Assembly: GCF_021611515.1 (NCBI RefSeq)
Contig: NZ_CP090960.1
Location: 2,542,001 to 2,606,000, forward strand
Length of the DNA stretch: 64,000 bases
Reading direction: 5' to 3'
Source of the DNA: Mariluticola halotolerans
GTDB lineage: Bacteria > Pseudomonadota > Alphaproteobacteria > Rhizobiales > Devosiaceae
In this document: positions 34,745-42,580 of the stretch, in pieces
Layout of the letters: each line of letters begins with the position of its first letter
How positions within the stretch are numbered: position 1 is the stretch's first letter
Notes under the pieces: generated by a model
Seen by the model: the letters and a program-made list of their open reading frames with translations, nothing else
The model's database searches: none
Told to the model about the DNA's origin: nothing
Position numbers and translations under genes: made by a program

Positions 34745-36850
34745 TTACGCCGCGTTCCTATGGGTGGTGGCCGTACGCAGGCCCTGAACATCCACGATGA
34801 GGGCGACATTGCCATCGCCCAGAATGGTGCCGCCGGCAATGCCGTCAATGCGTTCGAAATTCTCTTCGAGGCTTTTGATCACCACTTGCTGCTGGCCAAT
34901 AATGTTGTCGACAATCAGCGCAATCTTGACTGAACCTTCTGCTTCGCAAAGCACAGCGAACCGGTTTTTTTCCTCGATATCGGTATGCATTTCGAACCGG
35001 GTCGCCAGGTCCACGACCTGCACATATTCGCCCCGGACCTGCAGCACACGACCGCCGGTCGGCATATGGCCGAAATCGGCCCGCGCGCATTGCATGGTCT
35101 CCACGATCGAGGAGAGCGGGATGACATAGGGGCAGCCGCCCACGGTTACCAGCATGACATCGAGCACGGCGAGCGTCAGGGGCAGGCGCAGGGTCATGCG
35201 CGTGCCGGCCCCGGGCCAGGAGCGCACATGCACCGAACCACCGATCTTCTTGATATTGGAGAGCACCACATCCATGCCCACGCCACGGCCCGAAATATCG
35301 GAAACCTCGTCTGCCGTTGAAAAACCGGGGGCGAAGATCAGGTTGTCGATCTGTTCCTCGGTCATTTGCTGATCCGGGCCGACAACGCCGCGATCGCGGG
35401 CGATCTGGAGCACGCGTTCGCGATTGATCCCGGCCCCGTCATCCTCAACGATGATCAGGATATTGCCGCCGGCCTGTTCAGCGGAAAGACGGATAACACC
35501 GGTCTCGGGCTTGCGCCCGGCGGTGCGTTTTTCTGGCGATTCGATGCCGTGATCGGCAGAATTGCGGATCATGTGGGTGAGGGGATCGGATAATTGCTCG
35601 ATCACCGTCTTGTCGATTTCGGTGTTCTCGCCGACCATTTCGAGGCGGATTTTCTTGTTTGTCTTGCCCGCCAGTTCGCGGACCAGGCGCGGCATGCGCG
35701 AGAAGACGGATTTGACCGGCTGGGCGCGGATGGCCATCACCGAATCCTGCAGGCCGCGGGTGGTCTGGGCCAGCACTTCAAGGCCGCGCACCAGTTCCTG
35801 ATAATGGACCTTGAGATTGTCATCCATTTGCTGGGTCAGCATGGACTGGGTGATCACCAGTTCGCCGACCATGTTGACGACGCGATCCACCTTGTCGAGA
35901 TCGACGCGAATCGATTGCACGCCCACGGGGGCGGCGTTCTTGGCGTCACCCGCCTCGCTTGTGGTCTGGGCCGGGGCTTCGGCAGGCTTGGCCACCGGTT
36001 TGATCTCATTGGCGAGGTCGGCAAAGCTTGGCAGGTCGTCGTCATCAAGATCAAAGCCGGCATCGGCGGCGGGGGGTGCCTCGGACACGGTCTTGCGGGT
36101 GATCTTGATATCGCAATCACCATCAACGAATTCGAACACATCGCGTACGCTCTGCTCGGTCACGTCCGCGCCGGGCACCAGAATTTCCCAGCCGCAATAA
36201 ACGCCGAAAGGCTCAAAATCGCTGAGTGCGGGGATCTCCTTGAGGATCACCTTGATTTCCACGTCACCCAGTTCGGCCAGTTCACGCAGCAGCAAAAGCG
36301 GGTCGTTGGCGCGGGCATAGAGATCGCGATAGGGGGTGAATTCAACCAGCCAGCCCTCGGTCTCGCTGGCGGTGTCAGCCTCCAGATTGACGGCGACGGG
36401 GGTGAAATCGATATCGAATTCCTCCATCGGCTCCCCGTCTTCTTCCAGTTCCTCATCGCTTTTCGAGCCATTGCACAAAGCGACGAAACGCGCCTTTTCC
36501 TCAGCGCCATAATCGGATGCGAGCTCTTCGCCAGCCCGCGCCGCGGCGACGAAATCGGCGACGATATCGTTTGCCCGGATGCACAGCGCCGCCACTTCGT
36601 CGCTCATCTCCACCTTGCCATTGCGGACAAAGTCGAGAAGCGTCTCGAATTCATGGGCGAAGCCCACAAGGCCGGTAAAGCCGAAGGCGCCCGCGCCACC
36701 CTTTACCGAATGAATCGCCCGGAACACGGCATTGAGCCGGTCCGCATTGCGGTCACCTTCCTCGATCGCGGTGAACTGCTCCTCAAGCTCGTTCAAAAGC
36801 TCGGAACATTCATCGAAATAGGTGGCCTTGAATTCGTCGAGTTCACTCAT
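34745..36850 (-). CDS. cheA: Chemotaxis histidine kinase CheA
   Basis: Kinase of 701 residues that phosphorylates CheY1, CheY2 and CheB. The P1 domain has the phospho-His in AIHSVKGGAGAFGF near residue 47. An acidic variable P2-like region (about 120-300) holds several DD/EE runs. P3 dimerisation has VNMVGELVITQSMLTQQM. The P4 ATPase carries the N box HMIRNSADHGIESPEKR and the G boxes VEDDGAGI and GRGVGMDVV. A C-terminal CheW-like P5 ends near VDVQGL. All key residues are present. A long open frame on the opposite strand is a shadow. Confidence 0.97.
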   Translation of the reverse strand: MSELDEFKATYFDECSELLNELEEQFTAIEEGDRNADRLNAVFRAIHSVKGGAGAFGFTGLVGFAHEFETLLDFVRNGKVEMSDEVAALCIRANDIVADFVAAARAGEELASDYGAEEKARFVALCNGSKSDEELEEDGEPMEEFDIDFTPVAVNLEADTASETEGWLVEFTPYRDLYARANDPLLLLRELAELGDVEIKVILKEIPALSDFEPFGVYCGWEILVPGADVTEQSVRDVFEFVDGDCDIKITRKTVSEAPPAADAGFDLDDDDLPSFADLANEIKPVAKPAEAPAQTTSEAGDAKNAAPVGVQSIRVDLDKVDRVVNMVGELVITQSMLTQQMDDNLKVHYQELVRGLEVLAQTTRGLQDSVMAIRAQPVKSVFSRMPRLVRELAGKTNKKIRLEMVGENTEIDKTVIEQLSDPLTHMIRNSADHGIESPEKRTAGRKPETGVIRLSAEQAGGNILIIVEDDGAGINRERVLQIARDRGVVGPDQQMTEEQIDNLIFAPGFSTADEVSDISGRGVGMDVVLSNIKKIGGSVHVRSWPGAGTRMTLRLPLTLAVLDVMLVTVGGCPYVIPLSSIVETMQCARADFGHMPTGGRVLQVRGEYVQVVDLATRFEMHTDIEEKNRFAVLCEAEGSVKIALIVDNIIGQQQVVIKSLEENFERIDGIAGGTILGDGNVALIVDVQGLRTATTHRNAA

Positions 36851-36880
36851 GTGGGCTGCATTCGATTTTCGATTGCGGGA

Positions 36881-37249
36881 TTAATGGACGACGCGCCGGA
36901 TGACGCTGATCAGTTTTTCCGGGTCAAACGGTTTGACAATCCAGCCCGTGCCCCCAGCCTCGCGGCCAAGATCGCGTTTTTCCTGGCTGGTTTCAGTGGT
37001 CAGAATGAGAATGGGCAGGCTCTGGTGCTGGCCCGAGGCCCGAACGTTCTTGATGAATTCAATGCCGTCCATCACCGGCATATTGATGTCGGTGATCACC
37101 ACATCAACGGTTTCGGTGTTCAGCACTTCAAGTCCCTTTTGGCCATCCTCGGCCTGCAAAACCTCAAAACCGGCACCTGACAATGTGTGGTGCAGCATGG
37201 CCAGAATGGTTCGGGAATCGTCAACGGTCAGTACACGCATTCTTCGCAT
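36881..37249 (-). CDS. cheY1: Chemotaxis response regulator CheY1
   Basis: Receiver domain of 122 residues. The acidic DD is in VLTVDDSR, the phospho-Asp in VITDINMPVMDG, Thr in LTTETS and Lys in IVKPF. The ATG lies within the upstream gene's TAATG. Its location between the STAS gene and cheA is that of rhizobial CheY1, described as a phosphate sink that drains phosphate from CheA and CheY2. That role is inferred from synteny; the domain itself cannot show it. Confidence 0.92.
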   Translation of the reverse strand: MRRMRVLTVDDSRTILAMLHHTLSGAGFEVLQAEDGQKGLEVLNTETVDVVITDINMPVMDGIEFIKNVRASGQHQSLPILILTTETSQEKRDLGREAGGTGWIVKPFDPEKLISVIRRVVH

Positions 37250-37539
37250 TATCCTTTCAGAATTGGCGCAAAGCTTTCGCCCAAGCCAAGTCGTGCAATT
37301 GCAGCAGTCATGGGGTCGCTGAGATTTAAGACATAAAAACTGGAATCATTGCGCCTGGCGGATTCAGCGGCGCTCATGAGCATAAGCAATGCATTTGTGG
37401 CGACGCGTTCGACGGCGGAGGCGTCTACCTCAACCGGTCCGTGATCGATGGCTTCAATCAATTGATCGCGCACCGTGTCGATAGCATCCAGATCGACAAT
37501 CGCTGGCAAGGCCAATGATTGCGCGGCTACGTCGCTCAT
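37249..37539 (-). CDS. STAS-domain protein, CheS-like
   Basis: Small protein of 96 residues that fits a single STAS fold: beta-alpha pattern with LPAIVDLDAIDTVRDQL and VEVDASAVERVATNALLML. Where phosphorylated anti-sigma antagonists have DSSG, this has ATNA, so serine phosphorylation is doubtful. It overlaps cheY1 by one base (TAATG). In Sinorhizobium meliloti a small protein encoded at this spot, CheS, binds CheA and speeds CheY1 dephosphorylation; synteny makes this the likely counterpart. An ATG at 37557 would add six residues. Confidence 0.8.
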   Translation of the reverse strand: MSDVAAQSLALPAIVDLDAIDTVRDQLIEAIDHGPVEVDASAVERVATNALLMLMSAAESARRNDSSFYVLNLSDPMTAAIARLGLGESFAPILKG

Positions 37540-37637
37540 TTGATGCACTACCCCCATTAATATGGGTGGGAGTTTGTCATCACAGTGGTTTACGAATTGC
37601 TAATGCCCACCGCAACTTGCACATGCAAATGCCATAT

Positions 37638-38675
37638 TCACAGGGATTGACCAAGTACAGCGTCAATGGCCGCCCCGTCGACTTCAGCGATTGTTGCCGG
37701 TTGCCATTGCGCATTTTTGTCCTTGTCGACGAGAACCGCCCGCACCCCTTCTGCGAAGTCGGGACGGCGCACCATCCAGCGGGCGAGGGCGAGGTCATTG
37801 GCCAGCACGTCGGTGATTGTGCCTTTGCGGGCAGCGATCTGGCCGCGCACAATCACCTCAAGACTGGTGGGGCAGCGTGACGTCAACACCGCCAGAAAAG
37901 CGGCGGCGGCACTGTCATCGCTTTCGGCCAGACCTTGCAGAATGGCGGCGGCATCCGCTTGCTTAAAGATGGTTTCATGGGCGTCGGCATTGGCAATAAA
38001 GCCGGCCGTGCCGGCATGGATACCATGGGCCTGCATGACATTGGTGATCGAGGTGGCCACATCGCCCTCTGCAATGGCGGTGACCAGCATGTCGCGAACC
38101 TCAGCCATGGCCCCTTGCGGGATTACGCAATCAGTCAACCCCAGACCCAGGGCGTCTGCTGCGGGCACAATCGTGCCGGACATCAAAAAGGCCAGGGCCC
38201 GGTGCAGCGGCGCCCTGGCCAGAATGGCGTTGACGCCCACATCACAGAAAAAGCCGATGGCGCTTTCCGGCATGGCAAACCGGGACTGGTCGGTTGCAAT
38301 GCGAAAACGGGCATGACCGGCAAGGCCGATGCCGCCCCCCATCACCACGCCGTCGGTGAGGGCCACAACCGGCTTCCGGGCGGCAGCGATGGCTCCGTTG
38401 AGCGCATATTCCGCTGCAAAGAACCGGTCTGCGGCGGCAAGTTCGTCCTCAAGGGCTGCCTGGCGCACGGCGCGCACATCGCCGCCGGCACAAAAGCCGC
38501 GTGTGCCCATGCCCTCGAATATAATTGCCGCAATTGTGTCGTCAGCGCTGAAATCGTCAAAAGCGCTGGCAATGGCCGTGATCATGTCCATGTCGAGGGC
38601 GTTGATGGCGGCGGGCCGGTTCAGTGTAATGAAACCGGTATTGCCGGTGCGCGTGCTCAGAACGGTTTGTGACAT
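37638..38675 (-). CDS. 3-Hydroxyisobutyryl-CoA hydrolase (enoyl-CoA hydratase superfamily)
   Basis: Crotonase-fold enzyme of 345 residues, likely valine catabolism: 3-hydroxyisobutyryl-CoA to free acid and CoA. The oxyanion-hole segment RGFCAGGDVRAV (about 60) and GVVMGGGIGLAGHARFR are present. MPESAIGFFCDVG holds the Glu and Asp typical of HIBCH. The C-terminal region RPDFAEGVRAVLVDKDKNAQW is also family-typical. Length (345, against about 260 for simple hydratases) supports the hydrolase. It stands alone; stop and start are about 100 bases from the neighbours. Confidence 0.88.
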   Translation of the reverse strand: MSQTVLSTRTGNTGFITLNRPAAINALDMDMITAIASAFDDFSADDTIAAIIFEGMGTRGFCAGGDVRAVRQAALEDELAAADRFFAAEYALNGAIAAARKPVVALTDGVVMGGGIGLAGHARFRIATDQSRFAMPESAIGFFCDVGVNAILARAPLHRALAFLMSGTIVPAADALGLGLTDCVIPQGAMAEVRDMLVTAIAEGDVATSITNVMQAHGIHAGTAGFIANADAHETIFKQADAAAILQGLAESDDSAAAAFLAVLTSRCPTSLEVIVRGQIAARKGTITDVLANDLALARWMVRRPDFAEGVRAVLVDKDKNAQWQPATIAEVDGAAIDAVLGQSL

Positions 38676-38804
38676 GCAAGGCTCCTCTTTCCCTTGCCTC
38701 CTTCGTGCCAGTTTGCGGTTGATAGCGCAATATTGCGCGTTCCCGTTTCCATTGCTCGTGGGGAGTGCTAGGGACAGGCAGTTTCAACCAACGCTGCTTG
38801 TTTC

Positions 38805-40127
38805 ATGACCAATGTCCATCTCACCGGGCTTGCCCGCGATCTCGCCACCCGCGCCGAAACCGGCAAGTCTATCCGTATCGGGGTGATCGGTTCGGGAGAG
38901 ATGGGCACCGATCTGGTCACCCAGTGCATGCTGATGCCGGGGCTGGAGCTTGCGGCCATTGCGACCCGCCGGCCGCATACGGCCATGGCGGCGATGACCA
39001 TTGCCTATGGTGATGACAGTCATGGGCGCGAGGTTTCGACCCGCAGCCAGATGTCGGCAGCTCTCGATATGGGCAAGACGGCGATCACCGATAATCCTGA
39101 ACTGTTGGTCACCGCGCCGGAAATCGATGTGGTGATTGATGCCACCGGCAAACCCGGCGTTGCCGCCGATTATGTGCTCATGGCGATGGAGCACGGCAAG
39201 CATGTGGTGATGATGAATGTGGAGGCCGATGTCACCATCGGGCCCTATTTGAAGAAACGCGCCGATGAACTCGGGGTCATCTATACGGTGGGGGCGGGTG
39301 ACGAGCCGTCCTCGTGCATGGAGCTGATCGAATTTGCCTCGGCGCTCGGCTATACGATTGTCTCGGCCGGCAAGGGCAAGAACAATCCCTTGAACCACGA
39401 CGCGGTGCCCGACGACTATCGGGATGAAGCGATAAGGCGCAACATGAACCCGCGCATGCTGGTCGAGTTTGTCGACGGGTCAAAAACCGCGGTTGAAATG
39501 TGCGCCATTGCCAATGCCACAGGGCTGGTCCCCGATGTGCCCGGCATGCACGGGCCAAAGGCCAGCCGCGAGGAGCTGGCCTCGGTCCTGATTCCGAAGG
39601 AAGATGGCGGGGTGCTCAACAAGATTGGCGTTGTCGATTATACCATCGGCAAGGGCGTGGCCCCCGGCGTGTTCGTCATCGTCAAGGCGGAGCACAAGCG
39701 CATTATTGAACGCATGGACGATCTGCATGTGGGTAAGGGCCCCTATTACGGGTTTTTCCGGCCTTATCATTTGACCAGTCTCGAGGTGCCACTCAGCGCG
39801 GCGCGGATCATGCTTTACGGCAAGGCCGACATGGTGCCGCTGGCCAATCCCGTGGCCGAGGTTTGTGCCGTGGCCAAACGAGATCTCAAACCCGGTGAGA
39901 TTTTCGATGCGATCGGGGAGACCTGCTATCGCTCCTATGCGATGACGGTCACCGATGCCCGGGCGCAACTGGCGCTGCCGGTGGGGCTTTTGGAAGGTGG
40001 CAAGGTTTTGGCCCCGGTCAAAAAAGGCGAACTGATCACCACCGCCAACGCCGCCCCCGACCAAAGCACAAGACTTTACGCCCTGCGCCAGAAACAGGAT
40101 GAAATGCTGGGACTGACGGCGGACTGA
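38805..40127 (+). CDS. NAD(P)-binding oxidoreductase with C-terminal SAF domain
   Basis: Enzyme-like protein of 440 residues. An N-terminal Rossmann fold of the homoserine dehydrogenase type has RIGVIGSGEMGTDLVTQ near residue 24, VVIDATGKPGVAADYVL and the catalytic-domain segment VSAGKGKNNPLNHDA. A C-terminal SAF domain (about 350-420) contains VAKRDLKPGEIFDAIGE. SAF domains make databases mislabel it FlgA; it is not flagellar. Relatives occur with sugar-acid or aldonate catabolic genes, but none is adjacent here, so the substrate is unknown. It is divergent from the HIBCH-like gene. Confidence 0.82.
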   Translation: MTNVHLTGLARDLATRAETGKSIRIGVIGSGEMGTDLVTQCMLMPGLELAAIATRRPHTAMAAMTIAYGDDSHGREVSTRSQMSAALDMGKTAITDNPELLVTAPEIDVVIDATGKPGVAADYVLMAMEHGKHVVMMNVEADVTIGPYLKKRADELGVIYTVGAGDEPSSCMELIEFASALGYTIVSAGKGKNNPLNHDAVPDDYRDEAIRRNMNPRMLVEFVDGSKTAVEMCAIANATGLVPDVPGMHGPKASREELASVLIPKEDGGVLNKIGVVDYTIGKGVAPGVFVIVKAEHKRIIERMDDLHVGKGPYYGFFRPYHLTSLEVPLSAARIMLYGKADMVPLANPVAEVCAVAKRDLKPGEIFDAIGETCYRSYAMTVTDARAQLALPVGLLEGGKVLAPVKKGELITTANAAPDQSTRLYALRQKQDEMLGLTAD

Positions 40128-40166
40128 CGCGACACTTTTTGTCATTCCCGCTCCCTCCTCCCCCAG

Positions 40167-40315
40167 ATCGTCACCCTCGGGCCTGACCCGAGGGCCCATG
40201 ACCAGCCACCAGCAGGTGCAAAAGGGCGGTTCACGCAACACCGTGTGTCCCCCATGCCCACCCGTGGTCGCTGCACCATCGCATGGGTACTCGGGTCAAG
40301 CCCGAGTATGACGAT
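40167..40315. repeat. BIME-like repeat, copy A
   Basis: Two palindromes face each other: CCCTCGGGCCTGACCCGAGGG near the left end (21 bases, imperfect at centre) and ACTCGGGTCAAGCCCGAGT near the right. The outer ends are atcgtca and tgacgat, so the whole unit is an inverted repeat. Compared with copy B it carries about 23 additional bases in the middle (around 40230-40253). This form resembles bacterial interspersed mosaic elements and REP pairs. Confidence 0.85.
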
Positions 40316-40532
40316 GGGAGGTTTTATGACGATCCGGGGACCCCGACAGGGTCGATTAGGACCGAGTAAAACCCCACAATCCCAAAAAAACTTATCGACG
40401 CCCCCCAAACCCCGTTTATCCTTGTTCCACCTTTTCACACCACCGGCGCCGGCGCGACGAACGTCCGGGGTGAAGGGGGACCGGGTTCCTTGGGGGTCGC
40501 CTCAGGGAAGGCCAAAACTGTGCCGCGACCAG

Positions 40533-40582
40533 CCTGCCCCCGAAGGCAGGTGTACCGGGGAAACCCGGCGGGGATGGGCCCC
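40533..40582. other. Three consecutive short hairpins, possible structured RNA
   Basis: Hairpin 1 pairs CCTGCC (40533-40538) with GGCAGG (40545-40550). Hairpin 2 pairs CCGGG with CCCGG across a GAAA tetraloop (40555-40568). Hairpin 3 pairs GGGG with CCCC (40570-40573, 40579-40582). Such a tight run, including a GNRA tetraloop, is typical of folded RNA or of a mobile palindromic element. No known family is recognised. Confidence 0.4.
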
Positions 40583-40622
40583 AGCGCAGTTAAGAGCACA
40601 GGCCACGCCAAAAATCCCGGTT

Positions 40623-40683
40623 GCATGAGACGGTGTATGTCTCATTTGTTTATTACTCAGACGGGCCATGCACCGTCTCATGC
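40623..40683. repeat. 13-bp perfect inverted repeat with nested smaller repeat
   Basis: The arms GCATGAGACGGTG (40623-40635) and CACCGTCTCATGC (40671-40683) are perfect complements around a 35-base AT-richer centre. Inside the left part TGAGAC and GTCTCA (40626-40631, 40639-40644) form a second palindrome. There is no T tract, so this is not an obvious terminator. It could be the ends of a miniature mobile element. Confidence 0.75.
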
Positions 40684-40780
40684 CGCCAGTTGATTGACAC
40701 CGTGGGTTTTCGGACCGGACGGGGGCTTTGGGGTGGGTGGAATTTAAGGGGTGCCCAAAAAAATCTCTCACCACCCCCAC

Positions 40781-40906
40781 ATCGTCACCCTCGGGCCTGA
40801 CCCGAGGGCCCATGACCAACCATCAGCAAATACAAAAGGACGGAACGCCCACCCGTGGTCGCTGCACCACCGCATGGGTACTCGGGTCAAGCCCGAGTAT
40901 GACGAT
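40781..40906. repeat. BIME-like repeat, copy B
   Basis: This unit is almost identical to copy A over both ends (shared cgtcaccctcgggcctgacc and gtactcgggtcaagcccgag) but lacks the middle insertion. The outer ends are again atcgtca/tgacgat. Two copies 470 bases apart in the same orientation point to a multi-copy chromosomal element. Confidence 0.85.
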
Positions 40907-40942
40907 CGGAGATAGGACAACAAATGGCCCCTCTCTCTTCCT

Positions 40943-41016
40943 TCTCCCTCGGGCTTGACCCGAGGGTCCATACGGTACTGGCCACACCGCATGGATGCCC
41001 GGATCAAGTCCGGGCA
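40943..41016. repeat. Degraded third REP pair
   Basis: A shorter, diverged pair: CCCTCGGGCTTGACCCGAGG at the left and CCCGGATCAAGTCCGGG at the right, joined by a GCATGGATG segment that resembles the GCATGGGTA of copies A and B. It is probably another family member of the same repeat. Confidence 0.7.
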
Positions 41017-41097
41017 AAAAGGGGTTTGGGCGAGGACGAGGATGACGTCGATAATGAGGAAGAAGCCGAGGATGGGGGCGAAGGGCGGGAACAAAAA

Positions 41098-41120
41098 AGC
41101 CCGGGACTTCTCCCGGGCTT
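41098..41120 (-). terminator. Intrinsic terminator of livK
   Basis: On the minus strand, AAGCCCGGGA and TCCCGGGCTT form a stem around a short GAAG-type loop and are followed at once by a run of T (complement of 41092-41097). It is 27 bases past the livK stop. Confidence 0.92.
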
Positions 41121-41146
41121 CACTATTCAGTTTAAAGTGGCTGCGA

Positions 41147-42355
41147 TTATTCGATCGCGCCCTTTTCGACGAACTGACCGCCTTCAACGGCCAGCTCAAC
41201 GATGACACCGTCAACGTCGCCGGCTTCGTCAAAGTCGACCGGGCCGCCGGCACCATCATAATCGATGTCCTTGCCTTCAGCGATCAGGGCCTTGGCTTTT
41301 TCCCATTCGCCCGGCAGGATTTTTTCACCGGGAGCCGAGGCGACTTCGCGCAGGGCGGCGGAGAGACCTTCGCGGTCAGCCGAACCGTTCTTTTCAACGG
41401 CAAGAGCCAAAAGGAAGGCAGCGTCATAGGCCTGAGGCGCATAGGTTGCGTTCGGGTCCTGACCGGCTTCCTCAGCCAGTTTCTTGTAAAGATCGGCAGA
41501 TTCACCGGCATAGGCACCGGCGCGGGTGGCGATGAAGCCTTCAACCGATGCGGCATCGATGCCGGTCAGCAGGTCGTCGCCGACCATGCCGTCACCACCG
41601 ATATAGGTGATGAAATTGCCGGTTTCGACAGCCTGACGCAGGATGGTCTGGCCCGAACCCGAGGCATAGGCAAGGATGACGAGGTTTTCTGCGCCACCGC
41701 CAGCGAGCTGGCCAAGTTCAGCCCGGTAGTCGGCCTTGCCGTCTTCATGGGCTGCGTTGGCGCTGACAGTGCCGCCGCCGGCCTCGAAGGTTTCTTCAAA
41801 AACATCGGCCAGGCCCTTGCCATAGTCGTTGTTCACATAGGTGAGCGCGACGTCCTTGATGCCCTTGGAGAGCAGCAGTTCAGCCATCTTCACGCCCTGG
41901 AAGGCGTCGGACGGGGTCGTGCGGTAAACAAGATCATTGTCGTCGAGCGTGGTCAGGGCCGGGGCACTGGCGGATGGCGAAATCTGGACAACATTGCCCG
42001 GAATGCCAGCAGCTGTTGCCGCACCAATGGTGGCACCGGTGCAGAAGGCACCGACCATGGCAGTTACCTGATCGGTGTTGACCAGCTTGTCGGCAGCGGG
42101 GCCGGCGACCGACGGATCACAGGCACTGTCGCCAACCACGGAGACGATCTGGGCACCATCAAGAACGCCACCCTGGGCATTGACGTGATCAAAAGCCAGC
42201 TGGGCACCGGCCACGATCGGCGGGGCAAGGCTTTCAATCGGGCCGGTCAGGTCGCCGAGAATACCGAGCTTCACGTCGTCGGCGAAGGCCGGTACGGCGG
42301 CGGTAAGCGCTGTGGCGGCAACGGCCAGAGCAAGGGTTTTCTTCAAAATCTGCAT
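41147..42355 (-). CDS. livK: Periplasmic branched-chain amino acid-binding protein, LivK-like
   Basis: Binding protein of 402 residues. The signal peptide MQILKKTLALAVAATALTA ends near AFA|DDVK. The mature protein begins VKLGILGDLTGPIESLAPP, typical of type I periplasmic amino-acid receptors. Ser/Thr-rich ligand loops such as GDSACDPSVAGPAADKLV and SPSASAPALTTLDDND follow. The ATG at 42355 starts the signal peptide; the longer open frame is rejected. No permease adjoins it, so it may serve livGFHM at 20-24 kb. It may also bind another amino acid, amide or aromatic ligand, as many family members do. Confidence 0.88.
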   Translation of the reverse strand: MQILKKTLALAVAATALTAAVPAFADDVKLGILGDLTGPIESLAPPIVAGAQLAFDHVNAQGGVLDGAQIVSVVGDSACDPSVAGPAADKLVNTDQVTAMVGAFCTGATIGAATAAGIPGNVVQISPSASAPALTTLDDNDLVYRTTPSDAFQGVKMAELLLSKGIKDVALTYVNNDYGKGLADVFEETFEAGGGTVSANAAHEDGKADYRAELGQLAGGGAENLVILAYASGSGQTILRQAVETGNFITYIGGDGMVGDDLLTGIDAASVEGFIATRAGAYAGESADLYKKLAEEAGQDPNATYAPQAYDAAFLLALAVEKNGSADREGLSAALREVASAPGEKILPGEWEKAKALIAEGKDIDYDGAGGPVDFDEAGDVDGVIVELAVEGGQFVEKGAIE

Positions 42356-42580
42356 GTTTCCCTCTGAATTAATCGGCGTTGTCCCGCTGTGAGGGCCTGA
42401 TTGCCCTTCTTCCAGCCAGAACAACATCTTATGGGCACACGATTGGATGTGCCGCTGATGGTAAGCTTTGCACATTTTGCCAGCCGGAGTCATCTGCATT
42501 TAGCGGCTTTATGAATTGCAGCGTTTTGTTGCTTAATGCCGTGGATTTTGGCAGTTTGCCGCCAGCACAAGGACAGGTTC

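Larger units (their letters stand above)
40128..41097. other. Non-coding repeat-rich intergenic region of about 1 kb
   Basis: No convincing gene. Short open frames on both strands translate the palindromic repeats into low-complexity peptides (repeating GLDPS and VRPEGDD strings), a sign of non-coding REP-like DNA. The region holds two long near-identical repeat copies, a third degraded copy, a set of GC-rich hairpins at 40533-40582, and a long inverted repeat at 40623-40683. It separates the SAF oxidoreductase from the livK terminator. Confidence 0.8.

Noticed and set aside
35594-37180. A 528-codon open frame on the plus strand across cheA and cheY1
   Set aside because: It is the antisense shadow of cheA, whose domains and motifs are unambiguous; its product is a compositional artefact of GC-rich third positions.
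38805-40127. Possible flagellar FlgA by SAF domain
   Set aside because: The N-terminal two thirds are a homoserine-dehydrogenase-like Rossmann protein and there is no signal peptide; the SAF domain alone does not make it FlgA.
40142-40959. Several open frames of 60-130 codons in the repeat region
   Set aside because: They translate palindromic repeats on both strands, share repeated peptide strings with each other, and have no ribosome binding sites that stand out.
40167-41016. CRISPR-like repetition
   Set aside because: Only three unequal copies, no regular repeat-spacer pattern and no cas genes; the units are REP-type palindromes.
42356-42499. N-terminal extension of livK
   Set aside because: The extra 48 residues precede a typical signal peptide that begins at 42355.
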